From: CAVSJJ01 sp963728395
GTDB taxonomy: Bacteria > Actinomycetota > Actinomycetes > Actinomycetales > Dermatophilaceae
Assembly: GCA_963728395.1 (NCBI GenBank)
Contig: CAVSJJ010000004.1
Span: 372,001 to 436,000, forward strand
DNA length: 64,000 bases
Direction of reading: 5' to 3'
This document shows positions 1 through 8,608 of the stretch, one piece after another (positions within the stretch are counted from its first letter, which is position 1; each line of letters begins with the position of its first letter). The position numbers and the translations under genes were made by a program. The notes below the pieces were generated by a model. The model had not been told where the DNA came from and did not search any database. It saw only the letters and a program-made list of their open reading frames with translations.

Positions 1-273
1 CGCGCCGAGGCCCTGGGCTACGCGCCTGGACCGGCACGGACGGCGGTGGCTGCGTCCCTCGCCTGGCTCGCGCTCGACGGCTCACTGCCCCGCTGGGTCC
101 GCGAGGGGCTGCGGATCTCCCCGGAGGTGCGCGCCGCTCGGCCCCTCGTTCCGAGGCCGGTCGCCGGCCGGGACGGGCCGGGCGCCGCCACCGACGGCAT
201 ACCGGCCGCAGCGGGGAGCGCGGTCAGTCCACGTCGACGACCACATCGACGACCGCCTCGACGCCCCCGGTGA
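1..273 (+). CDS. C-terminal fragment of an unidentified protein
   Basis: An open frame enters from the left edge and stops at 273, giving about 90 residues. The first 50 or so (AEALGY, then an Ala-rich helix with AWLAL and a WVREGLRI segment) look like ordinary protein. After about residue 55 the composition turns to Pro and Arg and overlaps the end of the convergent gene by 50 bp, which suggests read-through past a natural end or an over-long frame. The AEALGY segment is faintly like the C-terminus of NAD-dependent epimerases, but this is a weak resemblance and no function is assigned. Confidence 0.35.
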   Translation, partial: RAEALGYAPGPARTAVAASLAWLALDGSLPRWVREGLRISPEVRAARPLVPRPVAGRDGPGAATDGIPAAAGSAVSPRRRPHRRPPRRPR

Positions 274-982
274 CCTGGATCTGCCCGAGGTACCGCTCGC
301 CCGAGCGGACGAGGTCCTCGGGAAGGACGACCTCGACGAGCACGGTCTGCTCGCCGTGCGCGGGGATCGTCACCCCGGCGGGGTCGACCCGCATGGGGAG
401 GGCGACGTCGCGGGCCGGGTCCCGCCGCACCTCGCTCGAGGTGAGGACGACCCGGCGGGCCCGTGGGTGCTGGTTGGCCAGCACGACCGTCCCCGTGGCG
501 ATCGCCCCGGGTGAGCCACGCAGGCCGACGGCGACCTGCGACACCGGGCTTCTCGCCCCGTCCGCGGTCGCTGACCGGTGCTCGGTGCTGGAGGCGCCCG
601 CGTCAGCCTCCGCATCGTCGCCGCCGTGGCCGGTTCCTCCGGCGCCGGCCGAGCCACGCGAGGACCGCTCCCCCCGGGTGCGGTTGACCGCTGCCTGGGT
701 GTCGCCGAGCGCGCGGGAGACGCTGCGGCTGCCGATGGTGAGGAGCTGCCCGGCGACGTCCATCCCGAGGGTCCCCACCTCACGCCAGTAGCGCGCTCCT
801 TCGCGGCCCACCGCCTCCGCCCAGGCGCGGCTCGTGGCGCCCGTGTCGGCGCCGGGAGAGAAGATCGCCCGGCCGAGCTCGATGGACTGCTTGGCGGCAT
901 CGGCCTGCGCCTGGAGCGTTCGTCGCGCCAGCTCCCCCAGCCGGGCGAGGGTCTCCTCGGGATCCGTGGTGCGTCGGTTCAT
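224..982 (-). CDS. Phasin-like N-terminus plus beta-sandwich protein (unknown operon, gene 5)
   Basis: A 252-residue protein of unknown function, last gene of the five-gene operon. Residues about 8-100 are helical and amphipathic (ARLGELARRTLQAQADAAKQ, then a GREGARYWREVGTLGMD segment), like phasins that coat storage granules. A low-complexity Gly/Ala/Arg/Ser linker follows. The last 105 or so residues form a predicted beta-sandwich of the Ig-like type (VVLANQHPRARRVVLTSSEV; later EQTVLVEVVLPEDLV). No signal peptide or membrane segment is visible, so it should be cytoplasmic. The start ATG at 982 follows GGAGAGG at suitable spacing; longer starts upstream would read into the intergenic gap. 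The phasin resemblance is my inference from composition. Confidence 0.7.
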   Translation of the reverse strand: MNRRTTDPEETLARLGELARRTLQAQADAAKQSIELGRAIFSPGADTGATSRAWAEAVGREGARYWREVGTLGMDVAGQLLTIGSRSVSRALGDTQAAVNRTRGERSSRGSAGAGGTGHGGDDAEADAGASSTEHRSATADGARSPVSQVAVGLRGSPGAIATGTVVLANQHPRARRVVLTSSEVRRDPARDVALPMRVDPAGVTIPAHGEQTVLVEVVLPEDLVRSGERYLGQIQVTGGVEAVVDVVVDVD

Positions 983-1031
983 CGCAGGTCCTCTCCACTC
1001 ATCGGTCCAGGAAGCGTCTCCAGCGTCCCTG

Positions 1032-1706
1032 TCAGCAGCATCCGCAGTCGCAGTCCACCTCGACCGCGCCGCACTCGCCGGGCTCGACGACGACGGCGAC
1101 CCGCTGGGGTCGCGCGCACCCCTCGAACCGCATATCGGCATACGCGCTCGAGCACTGCCCGACGTCACCGAACCGGAGCGCCGACTCACCCTTCTCCGTG
1201 GCCGCGGCCTCCTCGTCCGGACCGGCCACCGTCACGAGCAGTCGCACGACCCGGTCCTCGCACGGCCCCAGGGTGAACGCCTCGCCGTCGACCGCGGCCC
1301 GGATGGTCAGCTCCACGCCGCTGCAGCGGTGCCAGGGCCCGACCTCGACGCTGACCTCGCGTTCCCGACGCCACCGGTTGTGCAGGACGAACGGGACGAC
1401 GCGCCGTTCCCCCGCTCGGGCGTGCAGGACGATGTCGGCGTCGGGAACGCAGCACGCGCAGACGTCGGTCTCGCACTCGCAGCCGTGGTGGTGCCGCCCG
1501 TGCCCCGGATGGTGCTCATGGCCGGGCCGGTCCCCCGGACGCGGCGCTCCCGCCCGGCGGCCGGCGGAGCGGGGGTCGGCCGGGGGGGTCCACAGGGGCG
1601 TCGCCCACAGCTCCCACATGGTCTGGGACTGGTCGGCCCACTGCTGGACGGCGTCGGCCCAGCCGCTCGTCAAGGTGGTCACGAGATCGGGTGCGCTGGT
1701 GGTCAT
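1032..1706 (-). CDS. Cys/His-rich beta-sandwich protein (unknown operon, gene 4)
   Basis: A 224-residue protein of unknown function. The N-terminus (about 1-45) has a helical GWADAVQQWADQSQTMWELW segment. At about 60-85 there is a run of His and Cys (HEHHPGHGRHHHG followed by CECETDVCACC), and the C-terminus ends in CDCGCC, so metal binding is likely. In between lies a beta-sandwich-like region (RRVVPFVLHNRWRREREVSV) resembling those of genes 3 and 5. Roughly fifteen cysteines in a protein without a signal peptide is unusual for the cytoplasm. Its ATG overlaps the stop of gene 3 by four bases (ATGA), so the two are translationally coupled. Confidence 0.7.
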   Translation of the reverse strand: MTTSAPDLVTTLTSGWADAVQQWADQSQTMWELWATPLWTPPADPRSAGRRAGAPRPGDRPGHEHHPGHGRHHHGCECETDVCACCVPDADIVLHARAGERRVVPFVLHNRWRREREVSVEVGPWHRCSGVELTIRAAVDGEAFTLGPCEDRVVRLLVTVAGPDEEAAATEKGESALRFGDVGQCSSAYADMRFEGCARPQRVAVVVEPGECGAVEVDCDCGCC

Positions 1707-2359
1707 GACGGGGTCTCCGATTCGGTGTGAGGGAGCACGATGACGATGAGATCGGCGACGCCGACCGGAACCCGCGCGATGTGCCGGCGTGCGGGATCGA
1801 GCCCTTCGGGGACGTGCAGGTGCCCCTTGAGGGCCACCGAGGCGCCAGGCTCGAGCGTCGTCGGGTTGTCGACCTCGAGGGCGATCTCGGGGCCGGCCTG
1901 GCCGCGCCCGTCGTCGGTGGCCGCGACCGCCCGGCCGGCGAGCGGGACGGCGACGTTGCCGTCGTTGACGACGTCGATGCCGATCGCCTGACGCCCCGCG
2001 ACGGCGAGCACCTCGTCCGGGCTCGCCGACAGGGACAGCCGGCTGTGGACCCGGACGACCGCGGACCGGCGGGCGCCGCTGATCTCGAGTTCGGCGGCAT
2101 ACGTGCCGGGTGCCGTCGTCGGGTCGAGCGAGACCCGGACCGGGAGGCGCGCGGTCGAGCCGGCTCCGATGAGTGCGGCGGCGGTCCCGGGGACGGGGGT
2201 CTCGTCCGCGAGGTGGAGGGTGGCGCCACGGATCGCGAGGCGTCCCTCGGAGGCGTTCTCGACGGTGACCGTGGCGCGCAGGCTCGTCGGTGGGCCGCTG
2301 AGGACGATGGCGTCGGCCGGCGGGGTGGCCGGCCGTTTCGAGCGTCGCGCGGTGGGCAT
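1703..2359 (-). CDS. Beta-sandwich repeat protein (unknown operon, gene 3)
   Basis: A 218-residue protein of unknown function. After a short basic N-terminus (MPTARRSKRP) it reads as two tandem Ig-like or NEW3/CARDB-like beta-sandwich units: residues about 20-120 (TVTVENASEGRLAIRGATLH) and 125-215 (IGIDVVNDGNVAVPLAGRAV). Such folds usually mediate protein-protein contact. There is no signal peptide. It starts six bases after gene 2 and overlaps gene 4 by ATGA. Its units resemble those in genes 4 and 5, which suggests that the operon encodes related structural proteins. Family assignment is by pattern only. Confidence 0.7.
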   Translation of the reverse strand: MPTARRSKRPATPPADAIVLSGPPTSLRATVTVENASEGRLAIRGATLHLADETPVPGTAAALIGAGSTARLPVRVSLDPTTAPGTYAAELEISGARRSAVVRVHSRLSLSASPDEVLAVAGRQAIGIDVVNDGNVAVPLAGRAVAATDDGRGQAGPEIALEVDNPTTLEPGASVALKGHLHVPEGLDPARRHIARVPVGVADLIVIVLPHTESETPS

Positions 2360-2365
2360 GGCCGA

Positions 2366-2788
2366 TCAGACCTCGATGACCTTGGCGCCGTGCTGCTCCG
2401 GGCGGATGTGCGTCGACATGGAGCCTTGGACGGTGAGGGCGAACAGCTCGAAGCCCATGACCGACCAGGCCCAGCGCTGCTCGTAGGGCGAGTGCACCTC
2501 GGTGGGCGGCGCCGGCGCGAGCTCGAGCCGAACGCACGAGTCGAGGGCGACCGGCTTGAGGTCAACGCTCGAGGTCGTCGTCATCGGGGTGAGGGTGATC
2601 GTCGCATCCGAGTGCACGGTGTTCTCGCCGGCCAGCGTCGTCGTCGTCCCGCCGGCCAGCGTCGTCGCCGTCCCGCCGTCGAGGGTGAGGCTCATGGCGT
2701 CGAGGCCGGCCAGCGTGCTCGTGACGTCGGCGGTCACGTCGCTGACGACGGGGCCGATGACCGAGGTGTCGACGGAGAAGTCAGCCAT
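2366..2788 (-). CDS. Small protein with TTLAG repeats (unknown operon, gene 2)
   Basis: A 140-residue protein of unknown function. The N-terminal half is rich in Thr, Ser, Val and Asp and contains a short repeated unit (TTLAGG, TTTTLAGEN), which could form a regular beta structure. The C-terminal half is more globular, with DSCVRLELAPAPPTEV, a YEQRW segment and a hydrophobic VMGFELFALTVQG strand. A strong AGGAGG ribosome-binding site precedes the ATG at 2788, inside the end of gene 1 (8-base overlap). The strong site may mean this protein is made in larger amounts than its neighbours. Confidence 0.7.
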   Translation of the reverse strand: MADFSVDTSVIGPVVSDVTADVTSTLAGLDAMSLTLDGGTATTLAGGTTTTLAGENTVHSDATITLTPMTTTSSVDLKPVALDSCVRLELAPAPPTEVHSPYEQRWAWSVMGFELFALTVQGSMSTHIRPEQHGAKVIEV

Positions 2789-4085
2789 GACGGCCTCCTG
2801 GGCCTGAGGGGTCGGATTCGGGACGGGCAGCGGCCGTGGCATCGGCGGCGGTCTCGGCGCGGACGGTGGGCTCGGGGCCGACGAGGTAGGAGTGGTGGAA
2901 CCCCAGCCGGGGGTCCACCCACTCGGCCAGGCCGTCATCCAGCTCGTGCAGGTCCGGCATGACGACGCGGTCGCGCAGTCGCAGGGAGGGGTAGTCATAG
3001 ACGGTGATGTGGTTCTGCCCGCGGTTGGCGGTGAAGAGCAGGCTCTGGTCCGCGGAGAGCTGACAGGCGTAGATACCGTCGATGAGCGAGCCCCGGCTGA
3101 CCCGCAGCGCCTCGCCATAGAGGTTGGAGTTGCTGAAGAAGTTGCCGCGCATGAAGCTCTCGCCGATGGTGTTGAGCGACTGCCGCGGGAACTCCCAGGA
3201 GCCGAGCGGACCGGTGTTCTCGTCGATGAGCCGGTGCCGCGTCATCGTCGCGAGGTCGACGAGGACGACGGTCTGGCTGCCCCCTGTGCAGAAGATCAGC
3301 TCGGAGTCCGAGATCGTCACGTCGGAGTTGATGTGCGCCGGCACGTCCCGGTCGGCCGCCCAGTGCCGAAGCACCTGGCCCTCCTCGGCGTCGACCTCGA
3401 AGGCGTACTGCCGCAGCCACGCCATCCCCCAGTGGCCGTAGTCGCTGCGGTCGGCAGGGTGCACCCGGAAGCTGATGGCGTAGAACACGTCGAGCACCGG
3501 GTGGCAGACGACGTGCCAGCAGGTCGTGGGCAGCGTGACGTGCCGAACCTCACCGCTGTGGGTGTCGAGGATCCCCACCTCGCGTGCCTCGCCCCGCTCC
3601 GGGTGGTCCATGCCGCCGTAGACGATGTATCGCCCGGATGCCGTGCGCTTCATCGCGTGCGGCACCTTGACCTGGTGGGGGGCGATGATGTCGGCCTTGG
3701 CCAGCCGGTTGACGTCGAACTTCCACAGGTGCTCGCCGATGCTGGTGACGAACTCGGTCTCGTCGAGCCAGACCAGGTGGGTGCTGCCCTTGACCGTCGT
3801 GTCCGGTATCTCGAAACGCAGCGTGGAGATCCGGTCCGCCTCGTCCAGCGTGGCCACGTCGTAGAACAACAGGTGCTGGCCGGTGTTGCCGAGGAAGCCG
3901 ACGCGCCGGCCCGGGTCCACATTCGGAGCGTGGCCCCCCGAGGCCCCGCCGAAGTACGTCACCTTGTGGGCGTGGTCCCCGCTGTTCGGGTCGTACCGGA
4001 AGAGGCACACGCCGGCTCGGCCCTCGAGGCCGTTGAGCCCGTTCCCGTCGAGGGCGACGTGGAAGGAGTACGGATATGCGCGCAT
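2781..4085 (-). CDS. Beta-propeller-like protein (unknown operon, gene 1)
   Basis: A 434-residue protein, first gene of the operon. Repeated strands with GRYIVYGG-, DLATMTRHRL- and TANRGQNHITVYDYPSL-like segments are typical of a seven-bladed propeller of the YncE/WD40 type. Histidines and cysteines cluster at about 205-225 (TTCWHVVCHPVLDVFYAISF), which might bind a metal. No signal peptide is visible. The tail after about residue 405 is Ala/Pro/Glu-rich and disordered. The fold is an inference, and I do not recognise a named family. Propellers of this kind can be enzymes (for example methanethiol oxidase) or scaffolds, and nothing here decides between them. Confidence 0.7.
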   Translation of the reverse strand: MRAYPYSFHVALDGNGLNGLEGRAGVCLFRYDPNSGDHAHKVTYFGGASGGHAPNVDPGRRVGFLGNTGQHLLFYDVATLDEADRISTLRFEIPDTTVKGSTHLVWLDETEFVTSIGEHLWKFDVNRLAKADIIAPHQVKVPHAMKRTASGRYIVYGGMDHPERGEAREVGILDTHSGEVRHVTLPTTCWHVVCHPVLDVFYAISFRVHPADRSDYGHWGMAWLRQYAFEVDAEEGQVLRHWAADRDVPAHINSDVTISDSELIFCTGGSQTVVLVDLATMTRHRLIDENTGPLGSWEFPRQSLNTIGESFMRGNFFSNSNLYGEALRVSRGSLIDGIYACQLSADQSLLFTANRGQNHITVYDYPSLRLRDRVVMPDLHELDDGLAEWVDPRLGFHHSYLVGPEPTVRAETAADATAAARPESDPSGPGGRHG

Positions 4086-4297
4086 TGGCGTCCCGGTGCC
4101 CGTGATGACCTGCGTCCAGGTCCCGAGGGACCATTCACCCAGGCTAACGGCTGGGCCCGGACCACGGGAGGTTGAAGCACGCCGGCCTGCGAACCGGTAT
4201 GCCGGCGGCCCGCGAACCGACGACTGCCCGGGGCGGCTGCGCCACCGGCGCAGGCAGCGGGTCGGGCCGCCTCGTCGTCGAGGTGTTCATCGCGCCG

Positions 4298-4873
4298 TCA
4301 CCTGACGTCGTGCACGACCTCGTTGTGCCGCAGGAACCACGGCCGGAAGGGCGGGTCGAACCTGGCGAACCTCGGCCGGCCGGTCGGATGCAGCCCCGCC
4401 AGGGCGATCTCGGCCTCGAGGTCGGCGAGTTGACGACGGTAGGCGGACTCGGTCCAGCGGCCCGAGAAACGCCTTGCCGCCGCCAGTCGCTCAGGCATCG
4501 CCCGGACCCGCACTTGTGGGTCGGACGGGACGGGCGCAGTCTCGGCCGTCAGCGTCGGGGGCAGCACGAAGGCGATGAGGTACTCGCCCTCGGCAGCCTC
4601 GCTCTGAACCACCGGTGCCGTCATCGGCACCCTCTCGGACCCCGCCACCTCCTGGACCACTGGCGCGGTCATCGCGACCGAGCGCGCCGACTCGTTCTGT
4701 CCGCAGATGTAGCCGAACAGGGCGCGGAACGCCCGGCTTCCCGCGCTCTCGAAGGACCCACGGACACAGACCTCGGCGACGACGTGGGCGGGGTAGCGCC
4801 GCAGCTCGAACCCGGAGTACCGCTCGACCAGCTCGTACGGCTGTTGCTCGGTCACCTCGATGACACTACGCAC
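4298..4873 (-). CDS. SOUL family heme-binding-like protein
   Basis: A protein of about 191 residues matching the SOUL/HBP family: YELVERYSGFELRRYPAHVV at the N-terminus, then repeated MTAPVV segments and a C-terminal RFDPPFRPWFLRHNEVVHDV. SOUL proteins are small eight-stranded barrels; some bind heme or porphyrins, and the role in bacteria is unsettled. The frame is open to an ATG at 4951, but residues before about 4873 are basic and unlike the family, so I chose the GTG at 4873; GTG at 4855 is also possible. No good ribosome-binding site separates these choices. It stands alone, about 210 bp from the unknown operon. Confidence 0.8.
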   Translation of the reverse strand: MRSVIEVTEQQPYELVERYSGFELRRYPAHVVAEVCVRGSFESAGSRAFRALFGYICGQNESARSVAMTAPVVQEVAGSERVPMTAPVVQSEAAEGEYLIAFVLPPTLTAETAPVPSDPQVRVRAMPERLAAARRFSGRWTESAYRRQLADLEAEIALAGLHPTGRPRFARFDPPFRPWFLRHNEVVHDVR

Positions 4874-4995
4874 CGCGGGGCCCGGTCCCGCCCTCCACGC
4901 ACCGATCGACACCTCGCGCGCTGCGCGCCTCCGCCACGTGGCCGGAGTCACTGCCCGTCCTCGGGGAGGCCGCCGCCGAGCTCGGAGAGGAGGCG

Positions 4996-5217
4996 ATGCG
5001 GATTGTGCTCCCCGAGGCCGAGCGCCACACCTGGCTCCACCTCATGGGTGGGGAGATGCTCGCCCTCTGCGGGAGAGCCGACCTCCTCACCGGCCGGCTG
5101 CGGGCCGGCACCGGCAGGCCCGCGCCCTGCGCCGTCCTGGGTCCGGACCACCCCGGACGGCCTCCGGCCGACAGAAACGACCCGGCCCACGGAGCCAACG
5201 TGTCACCCGACTCGTGA
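4996..5217 (+). CDS. Possible small protein of unknown function
   Basis: A 73-residue frame with a purine-rich GGAGAGGAGG just before its ATG (spacing is rather short). The first 45 residues (MRIVLPEAERHTWLHLMGGE, then a Leu-rich stretch) look like a helical protein and the open frame continues upstream with similar quality (LPVLGEAAAELGEEA), so it may be the remnant of a longer gene. The C-terminal third is Pro/Arg/Asp-rich and looks unstructured. No family recognised. It lies between the SOUL gene and the permease, pointing the opposite way. Confidence 0.3.
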   Translation: MRIVLPEAERHTWLHLMGGEMLALCGRADLLTGRLRAGTGRPAPCAVLGPDHPGRPPADRNDPAHGANVSPDS

Positions 5218-5228
5218 CCGCGGCGTTC

Positions 5229-6545
5229 CTATGTCCGCACTCGCTGGCCGGTGAGCCGCCGGAACACGGCCTCGATCACGAACGACAGGGCGACCATCAC
5301 GAGGAGCACCGCCGCCGAACGGACGCTGCTCTTCGTGAGCAGCACCGCGAGTGCCCCCAGGCAGGCGGCGGCCCCGACGACCGACATCCAGGGCTTCGTT
5401 GATGTCCGCTGCCGCGAGGTGCGTGCCTCCGCCGCGTTCACGGTCGCGAAGATGATGAGGAACCCGGCGCTGCCCATCGTGGAGATGCTCTCCAGGTTGA
5501 GGACGTTCGCGAGCGCGAGGGTCGCCGCTGCGGTGATGACGAGCCCCTCGAGTGGTTGGTTCCAGATCGGCCGCTCGAGCTGCGCCGGGAGCTCACGCGC
5601 TTTGGCGATGGTGTATGTCATCCGCGCAGAGCCGTAGAGCGTGGCGTTGATCGCCGACGCGGTCGAGAGCATCGCGGCGACGCCGATCAGGACGAAACCG
5701 GCCGACCCCAGCGCGGGACGAGCGGCGACAGCGAGGGCGTAGTCCTTGGCATCCACGAGTTGGGCGACCGGAACGGAGCCGACCGCGACGACAGCCACGA
5801 GCACGTACAGCACGATGACGGACAGCACGCAGATGTAGTAGGCGCGCGTAAGCGTCGGTCCCGGGTCGACGACGTCTTCGGCCGAGTTGGCGATCAGTTC
5901 GAAGCCTTCGTACGCGAGGAAGACGATCATGCCGCCTGCGACCAGCGACAGCGGCGGGCTCCACCGGTCCGGGCCGAGCCGAGCCGTGGAGACTCCGGAG
6001 AGCCCGACCACCACGAACAGCAACAGGATCGCGAGCTTGATGGCGACGACGTAGCGCTCGGCCCGCGCCACCGTCGAGGCCCCCGCGACGTTGAGCCCAG
6101 CGATGAGGACCACGGCGGCGGTCAGGAAGGCGTGCTTGCCCGCGTCGTGGTACGCGTCCGGCAGGAAGCTCGCCGCGTAGCTGCCGAATGCTTGGGCGTA
6201 CAGCGCGAGCATGACGATGTAGCTCAGCCACAGCAGCACGTTGATGCCGCCCGCGAACAGCCCGGGACCGAACGCGCGGTTGACGAAGGCCACCGTCCCT
6301 CCGCGGCTCGGGTAGGACGTCGAGAGCCGGGCGTAGGACCGTGCCGTGAGCAGTGCCACGCCACCCGCGACGAGGAACGCGATCGGCGCCCCACCACCGG
6401 CGATCTGCACCGACAGCCCGAGGACCGCGAAGATCCCGCCGCCGACCATCCCACCGACGCCGATCGCCACGACGCCCCACAGACCGATGCGTCCCGGTGA
6501 CCCGGACCCTCGTTCGACCCCTGGTCGAACTCTCCCCGGACCCAC
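5229..6545 (-). CDS. APC superfamily amino acid permease
   Basis: A 438-residue integral membrane protein with about 12 hydrophobic segments. The first helix carries GVGGMVGGGIFAVLG, the substrate-binding glycine-rich motif of the APC family. Later segments include LAYEGFELIANSAEDVVDPG, typical of the cationic and neutral amino acid/polyamine porters. It probably imports amino acids or amines by proton coupling; the substrate cannot be read from the sequence. The start is a GTG at 6545 preceded by GGGAGG with a five-base spacer; an upstream frame extension would run into the acyl-CoA ligase. It follows that ligase by 77 bp on the same strand, so they may share a transcript. Confidence 0.88.
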   Translation of the reverse strand: MGPGRVRPGVERGSGSPGRIGLWGVVAIGVGGMVGGGIFAVLGLSVQIAGGGAPIAFLVAGGVALLTARSYARLSTSYPSRGGTVAFVNRAFGPGLFAGGINVLLWLSYIVMLALYAQAFGSYAASFLPDAYHDAGKHAFLTAAVVLIAGLNVAGASTVARAERYVVAIKLAILLLFVVVGLSGVSTARLGPDRWSPPLSLVAGGMIVFLAYEGFELIANSAEDVVDPGPTLTRAYYICVLSVIVLYVLVAVVAVGSVPVAQLVDAKDYALAVAARPALGSAGFVLIGVAAMLSTASAINATLYGSARMTYTIAKARELPAQLERPIWNQPLEGLVITAAATLALANVLNLESISTMGSAGFLIIFATVNAAEARTSRQRTSTKPWMSVVGAAACLGALAVLLTKSSVRSAAVLLVMVALSFVIEAVFRRLTGQRVRT

Positions 6546-6622
6546 GTCATCCTCCCGGGAACAACCAGGGTCTGGCGTACCACGGCGAAACCCGGGCGGG
6601 GGCCACCCACGCCCGGCGCGGC

Positions 6623-8458
6623 CTACCCGGCATACATGGAGTCCAGGAGCGAGGAGTACCTCGACTCGAGCACCTTGCGCTTGAGCTTCAGACTCGGCGT
6701 CAGCTCGTCGGCATCGACCGTGAGGTCGTGGTCGAGGATCCGGAAGTCCTTGATGGTCTCCCAGCGGTTCAGCCGACCGTTGAGCTCCCGGATGCAGTTG
6801 CCGACATAGTCGCGAACCGCAGGGTCGGCAGCCAGCCGGGCGAAGTCTCCCACCTCCAGCCCCCGCGCGCGACCCCACTGCGCGAGGGCGTCGGCGTCCA
6901 GGGCGACCAGGGCGCTGGCATAGTTGCGCCGCTCGGCGTGCACGAGGACCTGGCTGGCGAGCGGGCAGAGCGCCTTGAGCTGGGCCTCGATGGGCTGCGG
7001 GGCGATGTACTTGCCGCCAGAGGTCTTGATGAGGTCCTTCTTGCGGTCCGTGACCGTCAGCCGACCCTGCGCATCGAGCTCGCCGATGTCGCCGGTGGAG
7101 AACCAGCCGTCGGGGCTGAGGACGCGAGCGGTCTCCTCGGGCAGGTTGTGGTACCCGCGCATGACGTTCGGGCCGCGAAGGAGGATCTCCCCGTCCTCGG
7201 CGATGGCCAGCTCGGATCCAACGAGGGGAGGACCGACGACCCCGGCCACCGGATGCTCCGGATCCCCGATGCAGGCGCCGCCACCGGTCTCGGTCAGCGC
7301 GTACCCCTCGATCAGCGTCACACCGGCCGTCTGGAACCAGGTGGCGACGTCGGGGGAGAGTGCAGCACTCCCCGAGATCATGAAGCGCATCCGTCCGCCG
7401 AGGCGATCGCGGACCTTCGCGAGAACGAGACGGTCGGCGACCGCGAGCTGCAGCGCGAGCGAGCGGCCCATCGGCCTGCCGGCGGCGCGCGCCGCGGCCG
7501 CCCGCGCGCCCACGTCGAAGCCCCAGGTGAACAGCCGCGCCCGGATGCCACCGGCCTCGGCCATCGTCTGCACGATGCGGCCGTGCACCTTCTCGAACAC
7601 CCGGGGCGGACCGGCCATGAACGTGGGCCGCACCGCCGCGAGGTTGTCGACGATCTTGTCGGCACGCCCGTCGACGGCCGTGGGGAAGCCGATCTGGATC
7701 TGGACGGCGGCCAGCATCTTGCCGAAGGAGTGCGACAGGGGCAGCCAGAGATAGTGCAGGTCGTCCGGGCGCAGGATCTCGATGGCCTCGGCGCCGGCGC
7801 CGATGTAGGTCCAGCAGCGGTGGGTCAGTTCCACGCCCTTGGGGCGCCCGGTGGTCCCCGACGTGTAGATCAAGGTGGCCAGGTGCTCAGGCCGCGCGGC
7901 GGCCACGGCGTCGTCCACCGACGAGGGGTGCTCGACGAGGTACCGGGCGCCCAGCGCCTCGAGGTCCGCCATCCCGAGCACCCAGTCGCCGTCGGTCTCG
8001 CCGTCGAAGGTGATGACGCGGAGGAGGTCGGGCAGGTCCTCGCGCCGAGCGCGCAGCTTGGCGATCTGTGCATCGTCCTCGGCGAACACGATGCGGGTGT
8101 CACTGTCGGACAGGATGAACGCCACGTCCTCGACGCTCGTCGTCGGATAGACGGCCGTCGTGGCCGCTCCGGCGCACATGATCGCCAGGTCGACGTACAA
8201 CCATTCGATGCGCGTGTTGGAGGCGATCGCGACACGTTGCTCGGGCTGGATCCCCAGCGCCAGCAGGCCGGCCGCCAAGGTCTTGGTGGTCTCCATCGTC
8301 TGGGCCCACGTCACCGAGGCCCACCCGGCCCCCGCGGGGAACCGGAACGCCTCCGCGTCGGGGGTCGCCTCGACCCGCTCGTAGAACATCCTCCCGACCG
8401 ACGGCGCCGGTTCGGGGTAGCTGCTCGTGTCGGTTGAACCCATCGTCGTCAAGGTCAT
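6623..8458 (-). CDS. Long-chain fatty acid-CoA ligase (AMP-forming)
   Basis: A 611-residue member of the ANL superfamily, which activates fatty acids to acyl-CoA through an acyl-adenylate. The AMP-binding P-loop YTSGTTGRPKG is at residues 198-208, GYALTETGG is at about 390-398, and the C-terminal hinge and catalytic region has GWFSTGDIGELDAQGRLTVT followed by DRKKDLIKTSGGKYI. Length and motifs match FadD15-type long-chain ligases of actinobacteria. It is cytoplasmic or loosely membrane bound. The ATG at 8458 follows GGGAGAGG; a frame extension to 8509 has no such support. Confidence 0.92.
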   Translation of the reverse strand: MTLTTMGSTDTSSYPEPAPSVGRMFYERVEATPDAEAFRFPAGAGWASVTWAQTMETTKTLAAGLLALGIQPEQRVAIASNTRIEWLYVDLAIMCAGAATTAVYPTTSVEDVAFILSDSDTRIVFAEDDAQIAKLRARREDLPDLLRVITFDGETDGDWVLGMADLEALGARYLVEHPSSVDDAVAAARPEHLATLIYTSGTTGRPKGVELTHRCWTYIGAGAEAIEILRPDDLHYLWLPLSHSFGKMLAAVQIQIGFPTAVDGRADKIVDNLAAVRPTFMAGPPRVFEKVHGRIVQTMAEAGGIRARLFTWGFDVGARAAAARAAGRPMGRSLALQLAVADRLVLAKVRDRLGGRMRFMISGSAALSPDVATWFQTAGVTLIEGYALTETGGGACIGDPEHPVAGVVGPPLVGSELAIAEDGEILLRGPNVMRGYHNLPEETARVLSPDGWFSTGDIGELDAQGRLTVTDRKKDLIKTSGGKYIAPQPIEAQLKALCPLASQVLVHAERRNYASALVALDADALAQWGRARGLEVGDFARLAADPAVRDYVGNCIRELNGRLNRWETIKDFRILDHDLTVDADELTPSLKLKRKVLESRYSSLLDSMYAG

Positions 8459-8608
8459 GACCGTTCGCCTCTCCCAGGGGCACTGCTCTGCCCACCGGCC
8501 CCTTGCCACACTAGTCCGACTTCGCGGGCATCCACCCCCGCCTTCGATGCGGACCCGTGGCCCTCGCCACAGGGTGGGGCGGCGGGCGCCTGGCCGGGTC
8601 GTCAGGGG

